In this document: positions 44,097 to 52,295 of the stretch, one piece after another
Position numbering within the stretch: position 1 is the stretch's first letter
How the letters are laid out: the number at the start of each line of letters is the position of its first letter
Assembly (NCBI RefSeq): GCF_003967355.1
Contig: NZ_BIFH01000025.1
Span: forward strand, 62,001 to 126,000
Direction: 5' to 3'
Length of the DNA: 64,000 nucleotides
Origin: Embleya hyalina
GTDB taxonomy: Bacteria > Actinomycetota > Actinomycetes > Streptomycetales > Streptomycetaceae
The notes under the pieces: generated by a model
Database searches by the model: none
The model's input: only the letters and a program-made list of their open reading frames with translations
What the model was told of the DNA's origin: nothing
Program-made: the position numbers and the translations under genes

Positions 44097-45125
44097 TCAG
44101 CCCGCGACGCCGGCCGGGGGTCGCTCGCTGGAGTGGCCCGGGAACAGGTCCTCGTCGGGGCGCAGGCGCACGGCGATGTTGTTGACGGCCGTCGCCGCCT
44201 CGCCGAAGCCGACCGCCATGAGGCGGACCTTGCCGCGGTAGGTGGTGACGTCACCCGCGGCGTAGACGCGGTCGACACCCGTGGACATGTCGGTGTCGAC
44301 CTCGATCTGCTGTCCTTCCAGACGCAGACCCCAGCGCGTCAGCGGTCCCAGCGAGGCGACGTGACCGAGTGCCGGGATCAGAACGTCCGCGGCCACCCGT
44401 TCGAGGTTTCGCGTCGCGCAATCGCGGATGGTCACCGCGCGCACCGCGTGTTCGCCGTGCACCTCGGCGATCTCGCTGTCCGTGCGGACGCGTACCGGCC
44501 AGGTCGCCAGTTGCGCCACCGAGTGCTCGTGCGCCCGGAAGCGGCGCCGGCGGTGTACCAGGGTGACCCGACGGGCGTGGGGGGCAAGGGTGTTGGCCCA
44601 GTCGACGGCACTGTCGCCACCACCCACGACGATCACATCCCGCCCCTCGTAGGTGTGCGGCGCGGCGACCACGTGGTGCACCCCCTCGCCGGTGTACCCC
44701 GCCAGCGCGGGCAGCGGCCGAGGCGTGAACCGGCCGATGCCGGCGGTGAGCAGCACGGCGCCGGCACGGATCTCGTGACCGGCGGTGGTGCGCACCGTGA
44801 CCCCGTCGGGACGCGTGTCCAGTTCGGCGGCCCCGTCGTCGAGCAGCACGACCGGGTCCGCGATCATCGCCTGTTCGGTCAACCGCGCCACCAGGTCCCG
44901 GCCGCGGACCGCCGGGAACCCCGCGAGGTCGAAGATCTCCTTGTCCGGGTACAGCGCCGCCACCTGCCCGCCCAGGTGCGGCAGGGAGTCGAGCAGTGTC
45001 ACGCTCAGGCCCCGCGTGCCGGCGTGGTGGCAGGCGAAGAGGCCGGCCGGGCCGGCGCCGACGATCAACAACTCGGTCTCCGACGACCGTCGTTGCCGCG
45101 CCGTCTCCAAGGGGGGTTCGTTCAC
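44097..45125 (-). CDS. Ferredoxin-NADP reductase, thioredoxin-reductase-like type
   Basis: A 342-residue flavoprotein with an FAD-binding GAGPAG at 23-28 and NADPH-binding GGGDSA at 168-173. The thioredoxin reductase CxxC is missing where it would lie (about 150-155), which marks the ferredoxin reductase subgroup. The late FAD motif YAAGDVTTY is present. It should move electrons from NADPH to the ferredoxin encoded next. GTG 45125 has GGAAGG upstream. Divergent from the IclR gene across a palindromic operator. Confidence 0.9.
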   Translation of the reverse strand: MNEPPLETARQRRSSETELLIVGAGPAGLFACHHAGTRGLSVTLLDSLPHLGGQVAALYPDKEIFDLAGFPAVRGRDLVARLTEQAMIADPVVLLDDGAAELDTRPDGVTVRTTAGHEIRAGAVLLTAGIGRFTPRPLPALAGYTGEGVHHVVAAPHTYEGRDVIVVGGGDSAVDWANTLAPHARRVTLVHRRRRFRAHEHSVAQLATWPVRVRTDSEIAEVHGEHAVRAVTIRDCATRNLERVAADVLIPALGHVASLGPLTRWGLRLEGQQIEVDTDMSTGVDRVYAAGDVTTYRGKVRLMAVGFGEAATAVNNIAVRLRPDEDLFPGHSSERPPAGVAG

Positions 45126-45171
45126 GGTCGACCTTCCGTCCGCCGGTTGTCGGCGGCGTTCTCATCGATGT

Positions 45172-45202
45172 GTCACTCTACGGAACACTGTTCCGTATCA
45201 TG
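45172..45202. promoter_or_regulatory. IclR-type palindromic operator
   Basis: TACGGAACA-C-TGTTCCGTA (45179-45197) is a perfect 9+1+9 palindrome between the divergent reductase and IclR genes. The left flank GTCACT-nnn-CGGAACAC (45172-45188) and right flank TGTTCCGTATCATG (45189-45202) each recur once at 47.1-47.25 kb. Confidence 0.75.
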
Positions 45203-45247
45203 ATCGCAATCTAAGTCTCGATCAAGGGTTGATATCTCTGCGCTAAT

Positions 45248-46054
45248 GTGATCTCCGTGGACGAAGCCAGAGATCTCACGAACGACGAGGCGCAGCCCGG
45301 GCGGCCTGCGGGGCTCATCGGCGCGGTGGACAACGTGCTGCGCCTGCTGCGCCTGTTCGAGGACCACGAGATGGTCCGGGTGAATCAGGTGTCCCGCGAC
45401 ATGGGACTGTCCCGGTCGACGGTGCATCGGATGCTCGTCACGCTCGCCCACCACCGCTTCGTCGAACAGGAGCCGCTGTCCCGGGCCTACCGACCGGGGC
45501 CGGCCCTGATCGAGATCGGCCTGTCGGTCGTCGGCCGGATCGACGTCCGCGCCGTATCGCACGACGCGCTGACCCGACTGCGCGACGAGACCGGCGAAAC
45601 GGTGCACCTCGCGCATCTGCGCGGCCCCGAGGCCGTCTACGTCGACAGCGTGGAGAGCGCGCACGCCATGCGCACCGGCAGTCGAGTGGGCTGGACCCTG
45701 CCCGCGCACACCACCGCCGCCGGCAAGGCACTGCTCGCGGAACTGCCCGACGCCGAGTTGACCACGCTCTACCCCTCGGGCGAACTCGCGGCTCCCACGC
45801 CGCGCGCGGTGACCACGATCGGCCAGTTGCGCGTGCAGTTGGAAGAGACCCGACGTCGGGGCTACGCGACCAACAACGCGGAGAGCGAGGACGACGTGTA
45901 CGCGGTCGCCGCCGTCGTCCGTGACAAACAGGGTCGCGCGCGCGGCGCCATCTCCACGACCGCGCCACGATCGCGGGCCGGCGACGCCTGGGTCACCGCG
46001 ACGGCGGAGGCCGTGATGCGGGTGGCCCGGGAGCTGGGCGATCGGATCGGGTGA
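45248..46054 (+). CDS. IclR-family transcription regulator
   Basis: A 268-residue IclR regulator. The winged helix-turn-helix spans about 25-85 (LFEDHEMVRVNQVSRDMGLS, then STVHRMLVTL). The effector domain includes HLRGPEAVYVDSVES, AHTTAAGKALLAELP and the GYATNNAESEDDVYAVAAVV block. GTG 45248 or GTG 45257 could start it. It lies amid catabolic genes, faces the reductase gene, and a perfect palindrome stands between them, so it is the likely local regulator. The effector is probably the pathway substrate. Confidence 0.92.
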   Translation: MISVDEARDLTNDEAQPGRPAGLIGAVDNVLRLLRLFEDHEMVRVNQVSRDMGLSRSTVHRMLVTLAHHRFVEQEPLSRAYRPGPALIEIGLSVVGRIDVRAVSHDALTRLRDETGETVHLAHLRGPEAVYVDSVESAHAMRTGSRVGWTLPAHTTAAGKALLAELPDAELTTLYPSGELAAPTPRAVTTIGQLRVQLEETRRRGYATNNAESEDDVYAVAAVVRDKQGRARGAISTTAPRSRAGDAWVTATAEAVMRVARELGDRIG

Positions 46055-46096
46055 CCCGGAGCGCCCCGCACGTCGAACCGCCGGCGCGACACCCGT

Positions 46097-47062
46097 TCAA
46101 CTCCACATGAGCGGGCCGTCGAGCGGACCGTCCGAGGCGGCCGTCTCGGAATACGCGCGGGCGGCGGCCGGGTGCAGCGGAAGCGGGGTCGCCGCCATGT
46201 CCGCGGGCACCAGGGGGTAGGTCACCGGGGAGCGGTCGATCGGCAGGTGGCCGTACTGCACCTCCAGCGCCCGCCGCGTGCCGATCATGCACCAGGTCGC
46301 GAGATGGGCGACCTCGTCCGCGAGGTCCTCCCGGCACACGACGACGAAGTCCGAGAAATCCAGGGTGTGCAAGTCCTCGGTCAGTCCCGGCAGATACCCC
46401 GCCCGCACGACCGCCGACGGCCAACCCTCGCGGGCGAAACCGCGCAGGACCTCGTCTCCCCACGGAAGGTACTTCACCGGCCGCACCCGCTCGACGCGCT
46501 GCCAGGGCGGCGTCATGATCGCCTCCTGGACGAGGACGTTGACCTCTCCGGCGGCGAACCACTCCAGCGCGGGGAACGGACGCTCGTCGTAGCGGAAGTC
46601 GACCCGGTCCGCATCGATCCCGGCGAGCGCGAGTGCCTTGTGCGCCGCGAATCCGACCAGGTTGACGCCGTCGTCGGGCGCCGTCGCCACGACCACCTCG
46701 CCCGTGTACTCGGCCAACTCGGCCACCGTGCGCACCGGAAGGGCCGCGTCCACGGCGACCACCAGACGGTCGCGCTGTCCGATCACGCCCAGGGCGCACA
46801 GACCGTCGAGCCGACCGGCCCGCGCGAGCCTCGACGCCGCGGCGGCGGGTGTCATCACGCTGATGTCCGCATCGCCCTCGCGCAGCGCGGTGATCGCGTC
46901 CAGCCCGCCGCGCCCGTTCCAGATGGCGAAGCGGGATCCGGCCGGTGCGCGATCGCCCATCTCCTGGGCGATCCATCCGCATATCCGGTGCATGTTCGCC
47001 TGCCCCCAGTCCCCTTGCAGGTGGAGGGTCACCGGTGCCGTGAGCCTCGGTTCAACAAGCAT
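46097..47062 (-). CDS. TAXI/NMT1-like substrate-binding protein without signal peptide
   Basis: A 321-residue protein resembling TAXI-type TRAP-transporter binding proteins or NMT1-like periplasmic proteins: NMHRICGWIAQEMGDRAPAG near the start, DISVMTPAAAASRL, then VNLVGFAAHKALALAGIDAD. The N-terminus (MLVEPRLTAPVTLHLQGDWG) has no signal peptide or lipobox. GAGGAG precedes ATG 47062, and in-frame extension upstream adds no export signal. No membrane subunits are nearby. It may be a cytoplasmic enzyme or sensor built on the binding-protein fold. A shared operator half-site lies upstream. Confidence 0.7.
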   Translation of the reverse strand: MLVEPRLTAPVTLHLQGDWGQANMHRICGWIAQEMGDRAPAGSRFAIWNGRGGLDAITALREGDADISVMTPAAAASRLARAGRLDGLCALGVIGQRDRLVVAVDAALPVRTVAELAEYTGEVVVATAPDDGVNLVGFAAHKALALAGIDADRVDFRYDERPFPALEWFAAGEVNVLVQEAIMTPPWQRVERVRPVKYLPWGDEVLRGFAREGWPSAVVRAGYLPGLTEDLHTLDFSDFVVVCREDLADEVAHLATWCMIGTRRALEVQYGHLPIDRSPVTYPLVPADMAATPLPLHPAAARAYSETAASDGPLDGPLMWS

Positions 47063-47090
47063 TTCGATCTCCTCGCAGACAAGCACACGT

Positions 47091-47107
47091 GTCACTACGC
47101 GGAACAC
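47091..47107 (-). promoter_or_regulatory. Putative regulator half-site of TAXI-like gene
   Basis: GTCACTACGCGGAACAC matches GTCACTCTACGGAACAC in the 45.18-kb operator except at three central bases. It lies 29 bases upstream of the minus-strand start at 47062. Confidence 0.55.
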
Positions 47108-47234
47108 AAGACCGTACTGTGCACCCACCGATCCCAGTAACACAAGGTGGGTGTCAATATTTGCCTGCTTTTGCGGAACTTGATGAAACGCGCTCTTGCA
47201 GAACCCCCGAGTTTGGTATCAGAATCCGAGTTGC

Positions 47235-47248
47235 TGTTCCGCATCATG
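47235..47248 (+). promoter_or_regulatory. Putative regulator half-site of cupin operon
   Basis: TGTTCCGCATCATG differs at one base from TGTTCCGTATCATG in the 45.19-kb operator. It lies 30 bases before the GTG at 47278. Confidence 0.55.
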
Positions 47249-47277
47249 CAACATCCATCTCCGGCAGAGGAGTTGTC

Positions 47278-48024
47278 GTGAGCACCATCCGGCAGACAGC
47301 CGTCGAAGAGACCAGGAAGATCCCGCCTCCGGACCCCGATCGGGAACCCCTGAAGGCGAACGTGTACGAGCGCATGGCCAAGGCCGCCGCTCAACTGACG
47401 CCGCTGTTCCCCTACGACGACGCGGGTGCCATCGTCCCGTGCGGCAGCGTCATCGTCGGCGGCCCGGGCCAGGACTACGGTCATTTCTTCCACTGGAACA
47501 CCGCCTGCGAAGTGGTCGTGTCGTACGGATCCAGCGGCTCGGTCCTCGGCTCCGGGCAGGTCATGGCGGCGCAGAACCTGCACGGCGTGAACTCGTTCCT
47601 GCGCGACCAGGAGGACCCCGGCTCGTTCGCCGTCATCGTGGTCACCCAGCACCAGTCCCGTGACGGCGACCAGTCCGAGGCGATGATCGCTCGGTGTACG
47701 AACTGCGCGGAGGAGATCGTGCGCCACGCGTACGACGCGACTCCGTTCGGTCTGCCGGGATTCGACGCCGAACGGCACGGCGGCGAGGACGCTCCCGTAC
47801 GCCAGTTCGCCACCGCGGTCGGCTCGGCCGAATTCGTTCGGCTGCGCAACACCGAGGAGGGCCGCACCTGCGGGAAATGCGGCCACGTCAACGACGCGTT
47901 CTCCGGCACACCGTGGGGATGGCCCCGCCAGGTCGCCCAGACCCGAGTCGCGATCGACGCGCATCGTGTCCTGCGCGCCGCCGCACACCGCCCCGACACG
48001 ACCCGGGAGGTCGACCACCCGTGA
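47278..48024 (+). CDS. Cupin-like protein with zinc-ribbon C-terminus
   Basis: A 248-residue protein. The middle (about 65-135) looks like a cupin barrel (DYGHFFHWNTACEVVVSYGS). Two cysteine pairs follow, CTNC at about 141-144 and CGKC at about 201-204, forming a rubredoxin-like site. The plan, barrel then two CxxC pairs, parallels bacterial 3-hydroxyanthranilate 3,4-dioxygenase, as does the next gene, so the two may form a heteromer. GAGGAG precedes GTG 47278. Stop overlaps the next GTG. A protein in the same place in a nicotinate- or aminophenol-type pathway is conceivable, but no substrate can be named. Confidence 0.6.
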   Translation: MSTIRQTAVEETRKIPPPDPDREPLKANVYERMAKAAAQLTPLFPYDDAGAIVPCGSVIVGGPGQDYGHFFHWNTACEVVVSYGSSGSVLGSGQVMAAQNLHGVNSFLRDQEDPGSFAVIVVTQHQSRDGDQSEAMIARCTNCAEEIVRHAYDATPFGLPGFDAERHGGEDAPVRQFATAVGSAEFVRLRNTEEGRTCGKCGHVNDAFSGTPWGWPRQVAQTRVAIDAHRVLRAAAHRPDTTREVDHP

Positions 48025-48566
48025 CCCGCCGACGTCGCATGCTCAAGAGCCTCGAAACCGGGCCCGAACTCGGCGACCACGTCGAGGCGGCGGTGCTCCC
48101 GGCCGACACCGATCCGCAGTTGTACCTGGCGTACAACCGCCTCGCCCAACCGTTCCACCTCATCTGCCAACACGACACGGTCCTCAGCCAGATGTCCGGC
48201 ACGGTCGAGGTGCATCTGCGGGAGAGTTCGGTGAACCGGTTCGTCATGGGGACCGGCGACCACGTGTACGTCCCGGCCGGCACGCCGCACCGGATCGTCC
48301 CTCGCGAAGAGGGCGTGACCCTGCGCTACATGCCCCTGGACGCCGGACGACTCGGGGTGGCCTGGTTCTGCGCCGGCTGCGGGCACGAACTGACCCGCTA
48401 CGAGTGGGAACACGACAACGACGTGCCCCTCTCGCACTACTACGCGGCGACCTGTACCCGGTTCACTGCCGACGAGGCCGCCCGCACGTGCCGCGACTGC
48501 GCCGCGGTGCACCCGGAGATCGATCTCTCGGCCTTCGAACTGCCCGAGGCCGTCGGCACGTCCTGA
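48021..48566 (+). CDS. 3-hydroxyanthranilate dioxygenase-like cupin
   Basis: A 181-residue cupin resembling 3-hydroxyanthranilate 3,4-dioxygenase. Barrel strands include GDHVYVPAGTPHRIVPREEG, and a C-terminal rubredoxin-like site has CAGC in VAWFCAGCGHEL and CRDC near the end. The first metal-binding motif is atypical: where HAO has the H-x5-E pattern, this has FHLICQHDTVLSQ. Iron binding is therefore uncertain. GTG overlaps the preceding stop, so the pair is co-translated and may act as one enzyme. A strong hairpin follows the gene. Confidence 0.7.
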   Translation: MTRRRRMLKSLETGPELGDHVEAAVLPADTDPQLYLAYNRLAQPFHLICQHDTVLSQMSGTVEVHLRESSVNRFVMGTGDHVYVPAGTPHRIVPREEGVTLRYMPLDAGRLGVAWFCAGCGHELTRYEWEHDNDVPLSHYYAATCTRFTADEAARTCRDCAAVHPEIDLSAFELPEAVGTS

Positions 48567-48608
48567 TCCGGGTCGGTCCGCTCCGACTCGGTCCGACCCG
48601 ACAGCGAG

Positions 48609-48653
48609 CGCGGTGTCGTCACGAGCGCCCCCTTCGGGCGCGACGACACCGCG
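48609..48653 (+). terminator. Strong stem-loop terminator after cupin operon
   Basis: CGCGGTGTCGTC (48609-48620) pairs with GACGACACCGCG (48642-48653), and an inner GCGCCC/GGGCGC stem (48625-48630 with 48636-48641) closes a five-base loop. Twelve plus six pairs with a four-base bulge. No T-run, as usual in high-GC actinomycetes. Confidence 0.8.
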
Positions 48654-48706
48654 TCCGCGTGTCGGTCGGCGGCCTGGAGAACCTCGGAGGCAGATCACAC
48701 ATGGCA

Positions 48707-48718
48707 CTATAGGTATAG
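48707..48718. promoter_or_regulatory. Palindrome at MarR promoter
   Basis: CTATAGGTATAG is a 5+2+5 palindrome ending four bases before ATG 48723. It contains a possible -10 element (TATAGG), so the MarR transcript may be leaderless and self-repressed. Confidence 0.4.
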
Positions 48719-48722
48719 CGCA

Positions 48723-49298
48723 ATGGCTTATTCCAGACTCGACTACGATCGGACGATGACGGCCGCAGCTTCGCCCGCAGATTTGTCCGCAGACCTCACC
48801 CGCCTGATCTGGACCCTCCACCGGACGTTGCGTGCGGTCGCCGAGCCTCCGGACGGGCACCACGTGCGCCCTCCGGCACAGGTCGAGATGCTGCAACTGG
48901 TGCTCGATCGACCCGGCATCAGCGTCCGAGAGGCCGCCGAGACGCTGCGGATGATGCCCAACAACGTGAGCAATCTCGTCACCCTGCTCGTTCGCGACAA
49001 CCTCCTGGAACGCCGCCCGGCGATATCCGACCGGCGGCTGGTCGAACTGCATCCGACGCCGGAGATGCTCACCGGGGGACGCCAGGTCAGATCCGGCATG
49101 GCCTCACGGATCACGGACGCGCTCGCCGAACTCCCCCCGGAATCGATCGCCCGCATCCGTGCCGCCTCGCCGGACCTGTGGGCGCTGACCGAGGCGCTCG
49201 CGCCCCCGCGCGCGACACACCACGAGGGACCGACGCCCGCGGCGGGATCGAACCCGGCCCCGATGACCTCGACCGGTAGGGGCATGACGACGTCGTGA
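48723..49298 (+). CDS. MarR-family regulator
   Basis: A 191-residue MarR regulator. The winged helix has ISVREAAETLRMMPNNVSNL and the wing region LERRPAISDRRLVELH. It is related to the second MarR protein at 57033 (shared MxPNNVSxL). The C-terminal 35 residues are a low-complexity extension. Start could be ATG 48723 (leaderless, after a palindrome) or ATG 48756. It follows the catabolic operon but is separated from it by a strong terminator, so it need not regulate it. Nothing intact lies downstream for 1.1 kb. Confidence 0.85.
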   Translation: MAYSRLDYDRTMTAAASPADLSADLTRLIWTLHRTLRAVAEPPDGHHVRPPAQVEMLQLVLDRPGISVREAAETLRMMPNNVSNLVTLLVRDNLLERRPAISDRRLVELHPTPEMLTGGRQVRSGMASRITDALAELPPESIARIRAASPDLWALTEALAPPRATHHEGPTPAAGSNPAPMTSTGRGMTTS

Positions 49299-49562
49299 CC
49301 GCCGCGCGATCGGGTTGCCCCGCTGCGACGGCAGAACGAACACCAAGTGCACGGCTACGACTTCGGCATCACCGTCGAACCCGACCACCAATGGGCCCGG
49401 GCAGAACGGCCCGACCGACGCCGGGCGATGTAGCCCTCCCCTGGGATACTTGCTCGCTGTCGGCCGCCACGGGCGGTAGTCGGGCGTCGTCCTCGCGTGG
49501 ATCGATCGCGGTGCCTCGCCGTCCACGGCACGCCGAACCACCCGCCGATCTCAGGGCGTTGG

Positions 49563-49870
49563 CTACTTGCTCCCGTCGATGGCCATGGTTGCCCGTTCGT
49601 CGCCGACCTCGGCGCCATTGGTGTCGTAGAAGCTCAGCGTCGCGTCTTGGCCCGTGCCCTGTGGCACGAACATGACGAAGTACGTCTCGTCGGATCCGGG
49701 GGTCTCTTGCGAACCGGCCTCGAGGTCGGCCTTGCCCGTTTCGGCCGTGGCCACCACCGTGGCAACCGTCTTGGACCCTGCCGAACAGCACGGGATCCAA
49801 CCGGCCGACGCCGGACCGGTTGAGCACGATGTCGCCCAGGGCGATGGCTGCGACGTCGTGGCCTTCTTCC
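49563..49870 (-). pseudogene. Frameshifted small protein gene
   Basis: A minus-strand segment reads VAAIALGDIVLNRSGVGRLD with following VLFG in one frame, then KTVATVVATAETGKADLEAG through TYFVMFVPQGTGQDATLSFY in another, ending at 49563. A single frameshift near 49778 would join them. The C-terminal part looks like an exported beta-rich domain, but no start or signal peptide is found. Family not identified. Confidence 0.4.
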
Positions 49871-49948
49871 GGGTTGCCGCGCTTCCAAGGCGGTTGGTCG
49901 GAACAGCCGCAGCCTCCGCCCCGGTTGGTGAGCCTGCCGCCGGCTCAT

Positions 49949-50312
49949 ATGGGCGACGGGCGGGCCGAGAAATCGATCGCGGCCGACTGCCGCGACCAGG
50001 TGGTGCGTCGAGTCGACAGACGCGCGGCACTGCTGCGCGCGCTGCTCGACACCGACGGCCTGCCGATGGTGGTGCACTGCTCGGCGGGCAAGGACGGCGC
50101 GGGCATCGCGGCGGCCCTGGTCCAGCGCCTCCTCGGCGTCGCCGTCGCGGACGTGGTGGCGAACTACCTGGGGAGCAACGACGCGGCGCACCGCTACACG
50201 CCCAACAGCGACCGGTTCGCGATGCATCCGGGGCCGCGGGCGCTTCGACGCCTACCTCGAACGCGGCCTGGGTCTGGACGCGGACCGCGTCGACCGACTG
50301 AGCGCGGGTCGC
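49949..50312 (+). pseudogene. Protein tyrosine phosphatase remnant with broken P-loop
   Basis: The plus strand encodes VVHCSAGKDGAGIAAALVQR, matching the P-loop of MptpB-type phosphatases (HCSAGKDRTG) except that the catalytic arginine is glycine. Downstream, GVAVADVVANYLGSN continues the family, then RFDAYLERGLGLDADRVDRL appears in another frame after about 50235. The N-terminal half is missing. Loss of the arginine, truncation and frameshift together indicate a dead gene. Confidence 0.6.
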
Positions 50313-50401
50313 GTCGCGCGAATCCGGAACCCGCCCGAGGGCGGTGCCCACAGGAGGAGGCACCGCCCTCGGGCGGGTGGTGCACGAGCGCCCGGCGGCA
50401 C

Positions 50402-51823
50402 TCAGGAGTCGTCGGCCATCAGCTTGATGTTCCAGCGGGTCTCCTGGCGCGGACGCAGGTAGAGCACCCAGTACAGGGCCGCCATCAGCGTGATCCCACC
50501 GGTGATCTCCAGCGCGCGTACGGGCTGTTCGGTCAGCACGTAGATCATCGCCGCGATCAGCAGCACCGGGATCACCGGCCACAGCGGCATCCGCCACGCC
50601 CGGCCGCTCTTGTGCACACCCCGGCGGGCGACCAGAACGGCCAGCGCCACGGCCAGATAGAGCGCGGCGACCGCCACGCCGGTGACCTCGCCGAGGATGT
50701 CGAGATTCACGAAGCACAGCAGCGCGCCCGGCACACCCATCACCAGCGTGGACACCCACGGCGAGCCGAACCGGTTCACCTTGCCGAAGGCCCGGTTGAT
50801 CGGCTCGGGCCAGGCCCGGTCCCGCGCCGAGGCGTAGACCACACGCGAGCCCTGGATCACCATGACCACGCCCGCGTTGACGATCGCCAGCGCGATGCAC
50901 AGGCCGATGAAGGTCGCCGTGCCGTGGTTGGACCAGCCCTCGACCAGGCCGAGGATGTCCCCCTTCGCGAGCGTCGCCTGATCCGGCGCACCCAGCGAGA
51001 TGGCGATGGTCGGCACGATCAGGATCACCCCGCCCAGACCCAGGGTCCACAACACCGTGCGCGAGACCGTGCGTCGCGGGTTCTCCATCTCCTCGGCCAG
51101 GTAGACCGCGGTGGAGAAGCCCTGCAACGCGAACAGCGCGCCGGCCATGCCCGCGATCAGCAGGCCCATCTTCAGCGGGTCGGTCGTGCCGGCCGCGGCA
51201 TCGCTCACCACCTCGGGCTTGAGCAGCGTCGACGCGGATCGGTGGGTGTTGGCGAAGCCGAGGAAGGCCACGATCGCGGCGGCGACCACTTCCAGACCCA
51301 GGAACACGCCGGTCACCCACGCGTTGGCGCGCAGGTCGAGCAGCCCCATGATCGTCGCCAGGATCATCACCGCGGCCCCCGCCCACATCGTGTCGACGGT
51401 GGCGATCGAGGTCAGATACTCGGCGGTGCCCAGCGCCATGATCGGCGGCACGATCATCACCACGGCCGTGGCGACGACGAAGACCAGCCAGCCCATGAAG
51501 CGCCCCATCAGGGTGCCGACCATGGCGTACTCGCCGCCGGCGCTGGGGACGAGCGTGCCCAACTCGGAGTAGCAGAACGCCACCCCGATACACAGCACGG
51601 CGGCCACGACCAGGGCCAGCGAGGTGCCGGACCCCAGGTCCGCGAACATTCCCGGCACGATCACGAACAGGGACGACGCGGGGGTCAGACAGGACAGGGT
51701 GAGCAGGGTGCCGCCGACGACACCGATGGATCGTTTGAGCGGGGCGGGCGCGCCACCGGCGTCGTCGAGCACGACCGGTGGTGGCAGGGTCCCGGACAAC
51801 GGTGGGGTGCTTTCTACAGCCAT
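50402..51823 (-). CDS. APC-family amino acid/polyamine permease
   Basis: A 473-residue permease with 12 predicted membrane segments, of the APC superfamily. The first segment has GVVGGTLLTLSCLTPASSLF and the sixth lies near AGALFALQGFSTAVYLAEEM. Such proteins import or exchange amino acids or amines, often by proton symport. GAGGTAGGG lies upstream of ATG 51823. The nearest intact neighbours are not catabolic, but GS-like and agmatinase genes elsewhere in the window hint at amine use. Substrate unknown. Confidence 0.88.
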   Translation of the reverse strand: MAVESTPPLSGTLPPPVVLDDAGGAPAPLKRSIGVVGGTLLTLSCLTPASSLFVIVPGMFADLGSGTSLALVVAAVLCIGVAFCYSELGTLVPSAGGEYAMVGTLMGRFMGWLVFVVATAVVMIVPPIMALGTAEYLTSIATVDTMWAGAAVMILATIMGLLDLRANAWVTGVFLGLEVVAAAIVAFLGFANTHRSASTLLKPEVVSDAAAGTTDPLKMGLLIAGMAGALFALQGFSTAVYLAEEMENPRRTVSRTVLWTLGLGGVILIVPTIAISLGAPDQATLAKGDILGLVEGWSNHGTATFIGLCIALAIVNAGVVMVIQGSRVVYASARDRAWPEPINRAFGKVNRFGSPWVSTLVMGVPGALLCFVNLDILGEVTGVAVAALYLAVALAVLVARRGVHKSGRAWRMPLWPVIPVLLIAAMIYVLTEQPVRALEITGGITLMAALYWVLYLRPRQETRWNIKLMADDS

Positions 51824-51945
51824 GGCCCTACCTCTGTGATGGGCCGTTCGCACGTTCCGAACGGTGCGGCGTAATAAAGAGCTAGTTTGATCTCAAGTCA
51901 AGATCCCGATACCAAGCTGATTTCGCGGGCTGTGCGCCGCGAATG

Positions 51946-52143
51946 TCACCGAATGTTGCTTCGAGCCGCCGACCGGTCCGGGCCGCCGCGCTTCGACTGC
52001 CGCACGTATGTCGAGGGCACGCCGCACGCGGCCGGCGCGCCGACGGCCACGGCCGCGTCGGTGCCGCGCAGGAACATCCGTCGATCCACGTCGTGGCCGG
52101 CGATCCGCAGCGGGGACCGGGCGCGAATGCGGGCGCGGGTCAT
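51946..52143 (-). pseudogene. Truncated Tat-exported lipoprotein N-terminus
   Basis: A 65-codon frame from ATG 52143, with AAGGAG upstream, begins with a twin-arginine-type leader: DRRMFLRGTDAAVAVGAPAA followed by a CG lipobox end. The sequence becomes unconvincing after PSTYVR and stops at 51946. The leader and CGVP start resemble polyamine-binding lipoproteins of Streptomyces (inference). Over 300 residues of such a protein are missing, so this is a truncated gene. Confidence 0.5.
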
Positions 52144-52253
52144 CGGCGACTCCTTGGCAATGCGGGACGGGGCCTGCGCCCCGGACGCGGGGACGCGCCG
52201 GGCGTACGAACGGCCCAACGCATCGTGGCCGCGCCCCGCCCCCGACGGCAACA

Positions 52254-52295
52254 CGCACCCTGTCAACCCTCGCGGGGCGCGGTTGACAGGGTGCG
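52254..52295. terminator. Perfect 15-bp stem-loop
   Basis: CGCACCCTGTCAACC (52254-52268) pairs exactly with GGTTGACAGGGTGCG (52281-52295) around a 12-base loop. It lies upstream of the truncated lipoprotein gene and most likely ends a lost neighbouring gene. Confidence 0.65.

Larger units (their letters stand above)
49299..50401. other. Pseudogene-rich region
   Basis: This interval holds no intact gene. Besides the two pseudogenes listed separately, a 30-codon plus-strand remnant near 49345-49435 includes VHGYDFGITVEPDHQWARAE before a stop. The three pieces come from unrelated genes, so the region is a remnant of repeated deletions. Confidence 0.5.

Noticed and set aside
44097-45125. Thioredoxin reductase
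   Set aside because: The redox CxxC is missing and the gene lies with a ferredoxin gene, so ferredoxin-NADP reductase fits better.
49820-51874. Long plus-strand frame across the permease gene
   Set aside because: Only its first part carries the phosphatase relic; the rest is antisense to a clear 12-segment permease.
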